A stretch of DNA of 64,000 bases from Rhizomys pruinosus. Lineage: Eukaryota; Chordata; Mammalia; Rodentia; Spalacidae. Below the pieces are notes generated by a model that was not told where the DNA came from, made no database searches, and was given only the letters and a program-made list of their open reading frames with translations. The stretch is from NCBI GenBank assembly GCA_009823505.1, contig VZQC01011003.1:2718315-2782314 (forward strand), given 5' to 3'. Below, piece after piece: positions 43,281-53,612 of the stretch. Every line of letters begins with the position of its first letter. Positions within the stretch are counted from its first letter, which is position 1. The position numbers were made by a program, and so were the translations under genes.

Positions 43281-43800
43281 TATGTCTGGCTAATTAAAAC
43301 TTAGCTCTCTTTTTTAATAATGGGAAGGGTCTTTCTATTTTCATTTTATGCTATTTTAGACTATTTTTGTTTGTTTTATGAAAAGCTTTAACTCATGAAA
43401 CTTGCCTTGGGTCCCCTTAATGCCATAGCATAATTCTATTCTTTTTACAGCATATCAAAAAACACATTAATTTTCCTTCCTTCTGAAGTCCTGCACACTG
43501 AACATGGCTTACCTCCTCCAAGATTTGTTGCTTCAGCCTTTTTTGAACTTATTTTTGTGGCTAAAAGAACAGAAGGAAACCCATGTGACTGTCTGGTTTT
43601 TCAGCAAATTCTTTCCTGCAATTAAGAGAAGTTTGCCCTAGGAAACCAAACTAGCTAGTTTGAGAGTGAACTTGATGATAATGTGTTTAACTTAACCTTT
43701 AATTTGGCTTTTCAATTCCTTTTCAATCTGAATTTCATGTTGAATATTTTTTGTGTGGCTATACAGTGAGACCCTCTCTCAAAAAAGAGTACATGTATGA
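43281..43800. other. Intron 1, unrecognised
   Basis: No exon matching the next Tbc1d12 coding segment was found. Confidence 0.4.
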
Positions 43801-43805
43801 AAAAT

Positions 43806-43935
43806 GAAGCCAAGCCAAATGTGACACACACTTGTAGTCCCAGCACTCATGAGAGATGGAAGCAGGAAGATCAGGAGTTCAAGGCCAGCCTCAGCTAGCT
43901 ACATAGCAAGTTCAAAAAATATTGTGTCTGCCTGT
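43806..43935 (+). mobile_element. Old B1 SINE
   Basis: CACTTGTAGTCCCAGCACTC and AGGAGTTCAAGGCCAGCCTC. Confidence 0.75.
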
Positions 43936-43979
43936 CTCTAACCCCACACAGAGTAAAGTATTTAAAAATCAGAAATGAA

Positions 43980-44158
43980 AGCCAGGCATGGTGGCACACG
44001 CCTACCCCCCAGCACTTGGGAGGCAGAGGCAGGCGGACCTCTGTGAGTTCAAGGCCAGCCTGGTCTACATAATTAGTTCTAGGCCAGCTGGGGCTACAGG
44101 GAGACCCTGTCTCAAAAAAGACAAAAACAAAAACAAAAACAAAAAACAAAAAAACCCC
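43980..44158 (+). mobile_element. B1 SINE with (AAAAAC)n tail
   Basis: AGCCAGGCATGGTGGCACAC to GACAAAAACAAAAACAAAAA. Confidence 0.93.
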
Positions 44159-44426
44159 AACTGAACCAGACATGATACTTTGAAATCAGTGTGCTATTTT
44201 CTCATATTTCCTCAAAAACTATCATATACAACTATCCATCATATGCTGAGTATTATTTCGAATTTCCAGGTTTGGTTTTCATTTAGATTGTACTTTAGTT
44301 AACTAGAGGAAATACTTTTTGTTATTGTCCCTGGAAAAAAGTATTCAAAGACCATGACAGCTTTTTTTTTTTTAAAAGGACACAGAATATAAAACAAAAG
44401 AAAAACAGTTTCCACACTTATTCATT

Positions 44427-44429
44427 CTC

Positions 44430-44481
<52 letters not shown>

Positions 44482-44498
44482 TATTTATTTATTTATTT
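44427..44498. repeat. (TTTC)n(TTTA)n microsatellite
   Basis: About 14 TTTC units followed by TTTA units. Confidence 0.97.
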
Positions 44499-44955
44499 TT
44501 ACTTATTCTTACCCTGTGAGAAGAAGATGAAAACTAGAAGGCAAGGAAAGAAGCATGGCTCCCACCCTCTAATCCCACCTCCTTCCACTGGGAACTTATA
44601 TGAAATTCAAGCATAAGCCATTCACAGACTGGAATATAAAGAGGGAGACAAACTTTAAATGTAAATAAAAAGTTCCCTTTAAAAAAAGAGAGAGACTGTT
44701 AGAGGATGGATTTTTAGAGAGATTGTAGAGAGAAAAATTGCTGGGAAGAATATATGTTAGGTTGAAGTCAGCCTTTGATCATAATTTAGTAATTAGTACT
44801 TTAGCCTGTGGAATTAAAGGTGTGTACCATCATGCAGCCTTTCATGCCTGGGCCTTATTGCACAACTGAATTGTATTTGATTATATTATTAAATGAAACA
44901 TTTTAATGATTTCGTTTAGGCTCTAAAATTTTAGTTTTTACTAGCATAAATTCAA
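44499..44955. other. Intron 1, unrecognised
   Basis: Only a B1 scrap at about 44795-44842 (AATTAAAGGTGTGTACCATC). Confidence 0.4.
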
Positions 44956-44974
44956 GTATTAAAAAGTACATGTA

Positions 44975-45076
44975 GGGCTGGAGAGATGGCTCAGCAGTTA
45001 AGAGCACTGACTGCTTTTGCAGAGGACCCGGGCTTGATTCCCAGCACCCACATGGCGGCTAAGAACTGTCTTTAGT
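44975..45076 (+). mobile_element. B2 SINE, 3'-truncated
   Basis: Ends at GGCTAAGAACTGTCTTTA where a B1 begins. Confidence 0.9.
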
Positions 45077-45239
45077 GCTGGGCATGGTTGCACACGCCTT
45101 TAATCCCAGCACTTGGGAGGCAGAGGCTGGCAGATCTGTGAGTTCAAGGCCAGCCTGGTCTATAGAGCAAGCTCCAGGCCAGCTGGGACTAAAAGGAGAC
45201 CCTGTCTCAAAAAAGACCAAAAAAAAAAGTACATGTATA
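45077..45239 (+). mobile_element. B1 unit 1 of a tandem duplication
   Basis: Shares GAGCAAGCTCCAGGCCAGCT and GGGACTAAAAGGAGACCC with unit 2, and ends GTACATGTAT. Confidence 0.92.
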
Positions 45240-45403
45240 AGCTGGGTCTGGTGGTGCATGCCTTTAATCCCAGCACTTGGGAGGCAGAGGCTGACAGATC
45301 TCTGTGAGTTCAAGGCCAACCTGGTCTACAGAGCAAGCTCCAGGCCAGCTGGGACTAAAAGGAGACCCTGTCTCAAAAAAGACCAAAAAAAAAGTACATG
45401 TAT
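45240..45403 (+). mobile_element. B1 unit 2 of a tandem duplication
   Basis: Same private variants as unit 1 and the same GTACATGTAT terminal sequence. Confidence 0.92.
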
Positions 45404-45552
45404 AGCTGGGTGTGGTGGTACATGCCTTTAATCCCAGCACTTGGGAGGCAGTGTCAGACTGATCTCTAAAGTTCAAGGCCAGCTTGATCTGCTTATGGAG
45501 TTCCAGGCAAGCTAGGGCTACAGGAAGACCCAGTCTCAAAAAAAAAAAAAAG
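45404..45552 (+). mobile_element. B1 SINE, third in the row
   Basis: Lacks the private variants of units 1-2 (GCAAGCTAGGGCTACAGGAA). Confidence 0.92.
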
Positions 45553-45663
45553 TTAAGATGATGCAGTGCATAGTTTTAGATAATATATATATTTACTTGA
45601 TTTGCAGTGCAAAAAAGGAAAATTTCTCCTATAAACCTGACTGTAAGTCTATCAAACTGATTT

Positions 45664-45905
45664 TTTTTTATTTATTTATTTTCTATGTGTATGAATGTAC
45701 TGTCTGCATGCAGGTCTGTGCACCCATGTCGTGCAATGCCGTGGAGGTCAGAAGAGGGTCTCGGATTCCCCTGGAACTAGAGTTCTCCTGGAATTGGAGT
45801 TTCAGGTGGTTCTTAGCCACCATGTGGGTGCTGGGGATTGAACCCAGGTCCTCTGCAAGAGCAGTCGGCGCTCTTAACTGCTAGGCCATCTCTCCAGCCC
45901 CCCCC
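45664..45905 (-). mobile_element. B2 SINE (17-nt duplication type)
   Basis: T-rich tail then TATGTGTATGAATGTACTGT, ending CTCTCCAGCCCCCCCC. Confidence 0.94.
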
Positions 45906-46044
45906 GAAGCACTTTTTACTTGGTGAAGCTAAGGATCTTTATCCACATTAATTCTCCATTCCCCTGGCAAGCATTGTTCACTTTCTGTGAAGGTGGCTGC
46001 TATATCTCATACATGAGAAATCCTGATAGCATTTACCCTCATTC

Positions 46045-46178
46045 ATGTGTGCTGTAGCCTGGTGGAAAGAGAGAACTGACTCCACAGAGTTGCCTTCTGA
46101 CCGCCACACATCCTCCCCCCACCAAAATATACTTTTTTTTTTTCCCTTTTGGTGTTTTTGAGACAGGTGACAGGGTCT
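46045..46178 (+). mobile_element. B3 fragment (+) and B1 fragment (-) at the gap edge
   Basis: TGGTGGAAAGAGAGAACTGA (B3 to about 46131), then reversed B1 GTGTTTTTGAGACAGG. Confidence 0.75.
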
Positions 46179-46752
46179 NNNNNNNNNNNNNNNNNNNNNN
46201 NNNNNNNNNNNNNNNNNNNNNNNNNNNNNNNNNNNNNNNNNNNNNNNNNNNNNNNNNNNNNNNNNNNNNNNNNNNNNNNNNNNNNNNNNNNNNNNNNNNN
46301 NNNNNNNNNNNNNNNNNNNNNNNNNNNNNNNNNNNNNNNNNNNNNNNNNNNNNNNNNNNNNNNNNNNNNNNNNNNNNNNNNNNNNNNNNNNNNNNNNNNN
46401 NNNNNNNNNNNNNNNNNNNNNNNNNNNNNNNNNNNNNNNNNNNNNNNNNNNNNNNNNNNNNNNNNNNNNNNNNNNNNNNNNNNNNNNNNNNNNNNNNNNN
46501 NNNNNNNNNNNNNNNNNNNNNNNNNNNNNNNNNNNNNNNNNNNNNNNNNNNNNNNNNNNNNNNNNNNNNNNNNNNNNNNNNNNNNNNNNNNNNNNNNNNN
46601 NNNNNNNNNNNNNNNNNNNNNNNNNNNNNNNNNNNNNNNNNNNNNNNNNNNNNNNNNNNNNNNNNNNNNNNNNNNNNNNNNNNNNNNNNNNNNNNNNNNN
46701 NNNNNNNNNNNNNNNNNNNNNNNNNNNNNNNNNNNNNNNNNNNNNNNNNNNN
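46179..46752. other. Assembly gap, 574 Ns
   Basis: The left edge is in a minus B1 (GAGACAGG duplicated just before the gap) and the right edge in a minus B2. The gap therefore lies in SINE-rich DNA of Tbc1d12 intron 1, and reading frames spanning it are meaningless. Confidence 0.99.
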
Positions 46753-46970
46753 TATGTGTATGAATGTACTGCCTGCATGCAAGTTTGTGCACCCGTGTTG
46801 TGCAATGCCGCGGAGGTCAGAAGAGGGTGTTGGATTCCCCTGGAACTGGAGTTCTCCTGGAATTGGAGTTTCAGACGGTTCTCAGCCGCCATGTGGGTGC
46901 TGGGGATCGAACCCGGGTCCTCTGTAAGAGCGGTCGGCGCTCTTAACCGCTAGGCCATCTCTCCAGCTCC
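46753..46970 (-). mobile_element. B2 SINE (17-nt duplication type)
   Basis: Starts at the gap edge; its tail is hidden in the Ns. Confidence 0.94.
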
Positions 46971-47029
46971 TAAGTTGCTTTTTTCAGTCCAATATTTCAT
47001 GGGTTCCTATCTCCATTGACTTAAAATTT

Positions 47030-47224
47030 TTTACATGTATTTATTTTCTCTATGGGTGTGTGTTTATATGCATGTGAATACATACAATGAAGCACATATA
47101 GAGAGGTCAGAGGACAACTTGTAAGAGTCAGTTTTCTCTCTCTACTATGTGAGTCCTGGGGATCAAACTTTAGTTGTTAGGTTTGGCTACAAGCACTTTT
47201 ACCCAATAAGCCATCTCACTAGTT
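47030..47224 (-). mobile_element. B3 SINE
   Basis: GAGGTCAGAGGACAACTTGT and AAGCCATCTCACTAGTTCCC. Confidence 0.82.
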
Positions 47225-47303
47225 CCCATTGACTTAAATTATTTTTATTCTATGTGTATGAGTGATTTTTAACATTTTATTATTTGTATTTATTTTTTAT
47301 GTA

Positions 47304-47319
47304 TATGAGTATACTCATA
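47304..47319. repeat. Perfect 16-bp palindrome TATGAGTATACTCATA
   Basis: Lies where a reversed B2 tail end (TTTATGTATATGAG) meets the next B2. Confidence 0.95.
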
Positions 47320-47340
47320 CACATATGTATGTAAATACAC

Positions 47341-47545
47341 CGACTGCTCTTGCAGAGGACCCAGGTTCGATCCCCAGCACCCACATGGCGGCCGAGAACC
47401 ATCTGTAACTCCAATTCCAGGAGAACTCCAGTTCCAGGGGAATCCGAGACCCTCTTCTGACCTCCGAGGCATTGCACGACACGGGTGCACAGACCTGCAT
47501 GTAGACAGTACATTCATACACATAAAGAATAAATTTTTAAAAAAG
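47341..47545 (+). mobile_element. B2 SINE (17-nt duplication type), 5'-truncated
   Basis: Starts at CGACTGCTCTTGCAGAGGAC. The A box is missing. Confidence 0.93.
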
Positions 47546-47643
47546 AAGGTATAGTAGCATCAAGGCAACAGTGATTATCTTTAGAGCAGAAGTAAGGGAA
47601 TTCTTTGCAATAAATCAAATTTGACTATTTATTTATTTATTTA

Positions 47644-47752
47644 TCTTTTTGAGACAGGGTCTCCCTGTAGCTCCAGCTGTCCTGGAACTCACTCTGTAGT
47701 CCAGGCTGGCCTTGAACTCACAAAGATCTGCCTGCCTCTGCCTCCCACATGC
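47644..47752 (-). mobile_element. B1 SINE, truncated
   Basis: CTTTTTGAGACAGGGTCTCC to CCTGCCTCTGCCTCCCA. Confidence 0.92.
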
Positions 47753-48030
47753 TCCAAACTTGACCTTTTACTTTGGAGGAAGACTAAATTGCAATAAAGC
47801 TGTTGGTAGTACAGAGACATCACGTGTAGAATTATACATGAAATAGCACAAAGCTTTTTGGCACAGTACAGTAGTCATCACTATGATTGAACTGAGTTAC
47901 ATGAAATAATGTCAAAAACAGAGGCGAAAAGGTTGGAACTAAATTTATATGATCCAACGAAGTAAATTGAATCTATTTAATGGGGATAACAGTGTATAGC
48001 ACATTTTTCCCCCAGTACTGAGCATTGAGA

Positions 48031-48050
48031 AGTCCTCCCTCCTCCTCCCT

Positions 48051-48084
<34 letters not shown>

Positions 48085-48110
48085 CTCACTCTTCTTCCTC
48101 CTCTTTCTTA
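48031..48110. repeat. (TCC)n-rich tract
   Basis: Pyrimidine-only run of TCC/TCTTCC units. Confidence 0.95.
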
Positions 48111-48112
48111 TG

Positions 48113-48260
48113 GTCTTTTTTTTTTTCTTTTCAAGACAGGGTAGCCCCAGCTGTCCTGGAACTCACCTTGTAGACCAGGCTGGCCTTGAACTCACAAAGA
48201 TCCGCCTGTCTCTGCCTCCCAAGTGCTAGCATTAAAGGCTTGCGCCACCACGCCCGGCTC
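48113..48260 (-). mobile_element. B1 SINE
   Basis: CTTTTCAAGACAGGGTAGCC (small deletion) to CCACCACGCCCGGC. Confidence 0.92.
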
Positions 48261-48263
48261 TTT

Positions 48264-48629
48264 ATGGTCTTTTTAAAGACAGGGTCTCTCTTTATATATA
48301 TATATATATTTTTTTTTTTAAATGTATTTCTGTATGTGTATGAATGTACTGTCTGCATGCAAGTTTGTGCACCCATGTCGTGCAATGCCGTGGTGGTCAG
48401 AAGAGGGTGTCGGATTCCCCTGGAACTGGAGTTCTCCTGGAATTGGAGTTTCAGACAGTTCTCAGCCGCCATGTGGGTGCTGGGGATCGAACCCGGGTCC
48501 TCTGGGTCTCTCTATGGCTCTAACTTGCCTGGAACTCACTAGGTAGACCAGGAGCTTTGAACTCAGAGATCCACCTGTGTCTGCCTCCCTAGTGCAGGAA
48601 TTAAAGGTTTGTGCCACCATGCCTGGCTG
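48264..48629 (-). mobile_element. B1 SINE interrupted by a B2
   Basis: AAAGACAGGGTCTCTCTTT (to 48292) resumes as GGGTCTCTCTATGGCTCTAA (48504) after an (AT)n tract and a minus B2. Confidence 0.85.
48310..48503 (-). mobile_element. B2 SINE (17-nt duplication type), head missing
   Basis: Ends at ACCCGGGTCCTCT rather than the usual CTCCAGCCCC. Confidence 0.92.
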
Positions 48630-48631
48630 AA

Positions 48632-49085
48632 TCCAGCTTCTTCTATATGCTAGGCAAATGCTCTCACCACTGAGCTACATCTCCAGACTTCTTTTTTACT
48701 TTTTATTTTAAGATAGGGTCTCACTAGGTTGCCCACCCTGGCCTTGAACTCACTGTGTAACCTAGACAACCCTGGAACTTGAAGTCTCCCTTTCTTACCC
48801 TCCGGAGTGGCTGGGATGTAGGCTTATACCACCAGGCTCTGCTGATTATGTTGTTGTCGTTGTTGTTGTTTAATAAACAAAGGCAATTTTATTAGAAATA
48901 GTTTGGGGAGGAGGAGTGGAATGTAGAATCTCATAGCCCATGCTGGCCTCAAACTCACTATGTAACTGAGGATGGCCTTGAACTTCTGATCTTCTGTGAT
49001 GTTGGTTTTCATGCAGTGCTGGGGATGGAAATCAAAGGTTCATGCATGCTAGGTGAGCATTCTGTCCACTTAACCATATTCCTAG
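48632..49085 (-). mobile_element. Two old B4-like SINE remnants
   Basis: CACTGAGCTACATCTCCAGA with TAGGGTCTCACTAGG (48632-48845), and CTATGTAACTGAGGATGGCC with GTGCTGGGGATGGAAATCAA (48885-49085). Confidence 0.6.
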
Positions 49086-49131
49086 GTTTCCTCCTTTAAA
49101 AACAACAATAAAAAAAACAAGCCAAAGCAGG

Positions 49132-49325
49132 GTTGGAGAGATGGGTGTTGGTTAAAAGCACTGGCTCCTCTTTCAGAGGATCTGGTTCTGGTTCCCAGCA
49201 TCTACATGGCAGCTAACAACCATATGTAACTATAGTTTCAGTGCCTCTGACACCCTCTTCTGGCCTCCAGGTATTGCATGACATGGGTACACTTCATTCA
49301 CGAAGGCATAACACTCGTACCCATG
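49132..49325 (+). mobile_element. B2 SINE, diverged
   Basis: GGGTTGGAGAGATGGG to ACACTCGTACCCATGAAAAA. Confidence 0.85.
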
Positions 49326-49329
49326 AAAA

Positions 49330-49680
49330 AGTATGCTTTTTATAAGGAATTCTTTGGTTGTGAGAAGAGTCAAATTAGCTGTTAGGCAAGGTGTCTTAAT
49401 GTGGATCAGAAAAAGGAAACAACTGAGAAGGTCCGGAGGATGCAGAGTTAGTTGTATAAGTCTTTATTTATATCAATCTATAAGTTCTGTAAGTTGCTTC
49501 ATAAAATTAGATTGTATCAGTATGACTCTTAACTATTCTCCAGAACTAAGATAAAAACAAAGTGTTGAGAGAGTTATATGTAATTCCTTATAGATATGTG
49601 TCTCTTAAATACCTAACTCTCTGAATTTAGGAGCTATATCCTTTTTCTCCTCTGTACATAGATTATTAGATTAAAAACTT
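49330..49680. other. Intron 1, unrecognised
   Basis: No repeat or exon identified. Confidence 0.4.
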
Positions 49681-49995
49681 GGGGGTGGGGCATTTTAATC
49701 TGATGGGAGCACATAACACTGTACAGGGAGTACTCACAGCTCCAGAGTTTCCTTCTAGGTTATAAGGAAGTTCCTCTGCCATAGGAACAGGGGAAAGTAG
49801 GTGGGAAGAACCCTCCTGTCACTCATAGATCCAGTCCTGTGCACAGCTCTTGTAATCCACCTCCTCAGGTTGAAACCACAAGTAGATCTCCTTCTCTGCA
49901 TTCTCCATGGAATTGCTGGCATGAAACAAGTTGGATACAGAAGACTCCACGGATGGTCCCAGGCTTGGAATCCACAGGGTTGGTCTCCCCAAGGA
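49681..49995 (-). pseudogene. Nme1: Nme1 processed pseudogene, 5'-truncated
   Basis: On the minus strand the DNA encodes the C-terminal part of nucleoside diphosphate kinase A, which in the functional enzyme transfers the gamma phosphate between nucleotides. Frame-split pieces [31 protein letters not shown] and [13 protein letters not shown] followed by TGA match the NME1/NME2 C-terminus. The downstream bases (TGACAGGAGGG, GGAGCTGTGAG, CCCTGTACAGTGTTA, ATTAAAATGC) match the Nme1 3' UTR as I remember it. There are no introns, one frameshift near 49920-49940 and one missing codon (Leu of EELVDYK). The active-site His region is absent because the copy is 5'-truncated and abuts a B1 fragment. No clear poly(A) tail remains. 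It is not expected to make a functional protein. Confidence 0.85.
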
Positions 49996-50004
49996 TACAT
50001 GTAC

Positions 50005-50082
50005 TTGCTCTGTAGACCAGGCTGGCCTCAAGCTCACAGAGATCTACCTGCCTCTGCCTCCCAAGTGCTAAGATTATGAATC
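50005..50082 (-). mobile_element. B1 fragment beside the Nme1 pseudogene
   Basis: CTCTGTAGACCAGGCTGGCC to CAAGTGCTAAGATTATGA; it removes or displaces the pseudogene's 5' part. Confidence 0.88.
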
Positions 50083-50147
50083 CATATATTTTATTAATAT
50101 ATATTAAATGCATAAGTTATTTGACATGTTAAAATATGCTAAATATG

Positions 50148-50298
50148 GCCAGGCATGGTGGCACACACCTTTAGACTCAGCACTCTGGAGGCAGAGGCCC
50201 ATGGATCTCTGTGAATTCAAGGCCAGGCAGTCCTACATAGTGAGTTCCAGACCAGCTAGGGCTACAGGGAGATCCTGTCTCAAAAAAAAGAAAAAAAG
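50148..50298 (+). mobile_element. B1 SINE
   Basis: GGCCAGGCATGGTGGCACAC to CCTGTCTCAAAAAAAAG. Confidence 0.93.
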
Positions 50299-50299
50299 T

Positions 50300-50660
50300 A
50301 ATAGTGACAAAGACAAGATCCAGAAACAGCCTGAGAAAGAAAATTCTTGGAATAAAAAAACTAATAACCTAAGTTTCTGGCTGAAAAGTACCTTTTTTTT
50401 TTTCCATATAGTCAGCTGAAAGTGTTTTTCAAATGAAAAATGATTGAGGCTTGGAAAGAATGTAAGTAATCTTTGAGCCAGATCTTTAATCCAGAATACT
50501 AAAGGCTAGCCAATGTAACACATTTTAAAGAAACAGTACTTTGATTTGATTATTTAGTGAACTATAGCATTCTTTTTTGCTTTCTATTTAAGTACAGGAA
50601 GTTGTATTTTTAGCAGTTCAGCTTCCTTTGGAAGCAGTTTGAAGATCAGGTCATGATTTC
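50300..50660. other. Intron 1, unrecognised
   Basis: AT-rich; no exon seen. Confidence 0.4.
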
Positions 50661-50667
50661 TGACTTT

Positions 50668-50803
50668 TTTTTTTTTTTTTTTTTTGGTCTTTTTGAGACA
50701 GGGTCTTGAAAACTCACTCTGTAGACCAGGTTGGCCTTGAACTCACAAAAATCCACCTGCCTCTGCCTCCCGAGTGCTAGGATTAGAGTGCCACCACACC
50801 TGG
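50668..50803 (-). mobile_element. B1 SINE with internal deletion
   Basis: GAGACAGGGTCTTGAAAACTCACT has lost the usual CCCTGTAGCCCCAGCTGTCC part. ATTTCTGACTTTTT flanks it. Confidence 0.92.
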
Positions 50804-50816
50804 CTGATTTCTGACT

Positions 50817-50868
50817 TTTTTTTTTTTTGTCTTTTCAAGACAGGGTCTCCTGTAGCCCCAGCTGTCCT
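50817..50868 (-). mobile_element. B1 fragment, 3' end only
   Basis: CTTTTCAAGACAGGGTCTCC to CCAGCTGTCCTGG, again flanked by ATTTCTGACTTTTT. Confidence 0.92.
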
Positions 50869-51128
50869 GGATTTCTGACTTTTTAAAATGATACTACTTT
50901 TGTGATTGAAGTAGTCTTCTGTTTGAAAAAGTGTTCAAATCGCTCTTTGATATGATAATATTGTTGACAGTAAGAGGATTAAGAGTTAGGCAGTTACGCT
51001 TTTCTGTCGTATCAAATTCCAGTCTGAGAAACTATGAAATTTGCTTCGCTCTGCCTGTTATAAGTGGGTTTGCCAATTCTTAGAGGCCCAGACACTGGAG
51101 ATTCGGTTCCTTAAGAAATCACAGCAGA

Positions 51129-51361
51129 GGGGCTGGAGAGGTGGCCGAGCGGTTAAGAGCGCCATCTGCTCTTGCAGAGGACCTGGTTCAATCTCCAGCA
51201 CCCACATGGCGGCTGAAAGCCATCTTTAACTCCAGCTCCAGGGGAATCCGATGCCCTCTTCTGACCTCCGAGGCATTGCACAACACGGGTGCACAGACCT
51301 GCATGCAGACAGTACATTCATACAAATAAACAATAAATAAAATTGAAAAAAAAGAAAAAAA
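51129..51361 (+). mobile_element. B2 SINE
   Basis: Perfect 16-bp target repeat AAGAAATCACAGCAGA (51113-51128 and 51362-51377). Confidence 0.97.
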
Positions 51362-51431
51362 AAGAAATCACAGCAGAAAACTTACATGTTATAAATAAGT
51401 TTCACTACCTTTGGTCAGCTTTTTCCTTTTT

Positions 51432-51928
51432 TCTATTTTATTTATTATTTTTGTGTGTGTATGAATATACTGTCTGCATGTAGGTTTGTGCACCTGTGTT
51501 GTGCAGTTGTGCAGAAGAGGGCATCAGGGGCTGGAGAGATGGCCTAGCGGTTAAGAGCAGCGACTGCTCTTGCAGAGGACCCCGGGTTCGATCCCCAGCA
51601 CCCACATGGCAGCTGAAAACCGTCTGTAACTCCAATTCCAGGAGAACTCCAGTTCCAGGGGAATCCGACACCCTCTTCTGACCTCTGTGGCATTGCACGA
51701 CACAGGTGCACAAACCTGCATGCAGACAGTACATTCATACACATAAAGAAAAATAAATAAATAAATTAATTAAATTTAAAAAATAAAATAAAATATAAAA
51801 AAAAAGAAGAGGGCATCAGATTCCCCTGGAACTGGAGTTAAAGACGTTTCTCAGCTGCTATATGGGTGCTGGGGATCAAACCCAGGTCCTCTGCAAGAGT
51901 GGTCAGCACTCTTAACCCCTAGGCCATC
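51432..51928 (-). mobile_element. Host B2 SINE, interrupted twice
   Basis: Pieces at 51432-51527 and 51820-51928, with the final CTCTCCAGCCCA at 53989-54000 beyond the LTR element. Confidence 0.93.
51528..51804 (+). mobile_element. B2 SINE (17-nt duplication type) nested in a B2
   Basis: Perfect 15-bp target repeat AGAAGAGGGCATCAG (51513-51527 and 51805-51819). Confidence 0.97.
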
Positions 51929-52313
51929 TGTGCTGGATAGCTTTAGTGTCAACTTGACACACCTGGGTTGAGGGAGCCTCAATTGGGGAATTTGCTCCAT
52001 TGGATTGGCCTGTGGCCACATCTGTGGTGTATTGTCTTTATTGTTGAGCAGTGACAGTAAAAGAAGGATAGGATGGCATGACCAGAGAGAGAAAGCCAGG
52101 AGGAGCAAGCCAGTGGACAGCATCCTCCATGGCAGTGCTTTCAGGCCTGCTTCCAGGTTCCTTGCCCTGAGTTCTTACCTTGGCGCTCCCTGAGTGATCA
52201 ACTGTGACCCAGGAGATTGCTTTGTAAGCTGAGATATAATAAACCCTTTTCTCACCAAGTTGGTGTTGGTCAGAGTGTTTTGTCACAGCAATGGAAAGGA
52301 CACACTACTAACA
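51929..52313 (+). repeat. 5' LTR of the nested element
   Basis: Begins TGTGCTGGATAGCTTTAGTG and ends CACTACTAACA, giving TG...CA termini. AATAAA is at 52238-52243. Confidence 0.7.
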
Positions 52314-53612
52314 GAAAATTTTGATAAGGTACCATAAGAGTGGGGTATTGCTTTTTTGGACAGGACTGGCCCTGGTGTTTTGGGGAAGGATTTGGAGTGG
52401 GCGTCGGTTGGTAAACCACTTTGGGGCTGGGAAGATCAATGAATGCTTTTTTTAAAGATCAGTGCTGTGGAGCTTGGAGCACGTTCTGCTGAAGTAGTTG
52501 TAGAAGATGGAGGCTGGCTTGCGAAGTTCAACGGGAAGCAGGAAAAGCAGAAAGACAGAAAGAAATCATCAGGACTGTTGTATATAAAAATGTGGGTTCT
52601 GGTAGCTGGGGCTGAAAAATCAACTGTAAATAACAAGAGACCAAAACCTGAAGTGAAACTTTTGTTGTACTGGGGCAATTGCTGCTGGTTAGCTGGGGCT
52701 GAACAAAATCAGCTGAAGTACCAAGAGACCAGCCTCACTTAGGTGAAATCTTCTGGGGGAGAATATCTTCAAGGTCAGCCCACAGAAGCTGTATTCCAGA
52801 AGAGGCCTGAGCTCAATCTCGAGCCGGAGGGAAGCCGGAGACTTGGAAAATGTAAGGGTCTTCTATATTGTTCTGGTGTTGATATTTGAGGGGGTCATAG
52901 AGAGCAGCGAGGCTTGGCACTTTGAGAAGTCAGGAAAGACCACTGGTGAAGTGCACCTCGGTTGGCTTGTGAAGACCCCAGGATTGCCGGGGTCATGGAG
53001 AGAAGCTGAGGCCTTTGCACCAGGTAGAGGTCCGAAGAGACCATTGGTGAAGGTTGAAGGTGCTGCCTCAGTTCAGTAGCGGACCCCTCAGCTTTTGGAG
53101 ATGCCGGTACCCAGGGACGACCACCAAGAGCAGAAGCGGTAGGGTAGATTAGAATGGAGTTGGCCTGGGCCTATGAGATGAGTGTGCCACGGATGGCAGC
53201 AGAGTCGGAGAGGAGAGGACAGAGGGAGCTGCCGAAGGGACCCTTTGGAGCCCAGAAATATGAGTCCCAGGTGTCCAGCACTGAGCTACTTTGCTGGACT
53301 TATTAGGTTTTTTTGGTTTGAGACGTAGAGTGCCTGATTTCTTCCCTTTGGACAATAAGAAAGTACTTGTTTTGGGCTTTTGCAGCGCCAGCAGCTCACC
53401 GTTTTAGGAGAGTTAGGAGACTTTTCATAGACGGAACTTTTAAGTGTTTGGAAATTTTAAGGACCTGTGGGGCTTTTAAGGGTTGTACTGTCTTAGGTTG
53501 TTATTAATGTTTAACATTGTACTTTGGGGATAAGGAACTGGAAAGGTGGTTGTTAATAGGTGATGTGTTGGTTGTTTTCTGTTTGTGTGTCAAGTTTTGA
53601 CAAGGGGTCAAT

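Noticed and set aside
46149..46892. Long frames of about 200-300 residues spanning 46149-46892
   Set aside because: They consist mostly of translated Ns across the assembly gap, with SINE ends.
49333..49554. 73-codon frame near the Nme1 pseudogene
   Set aside because: No similarity, no splice signals and no codon bias; judged a chance frame.
52843..53079. 78-codon frame inside the LTR element
   Set aside because: Short and without a retroviral motif; not supported as a gene.
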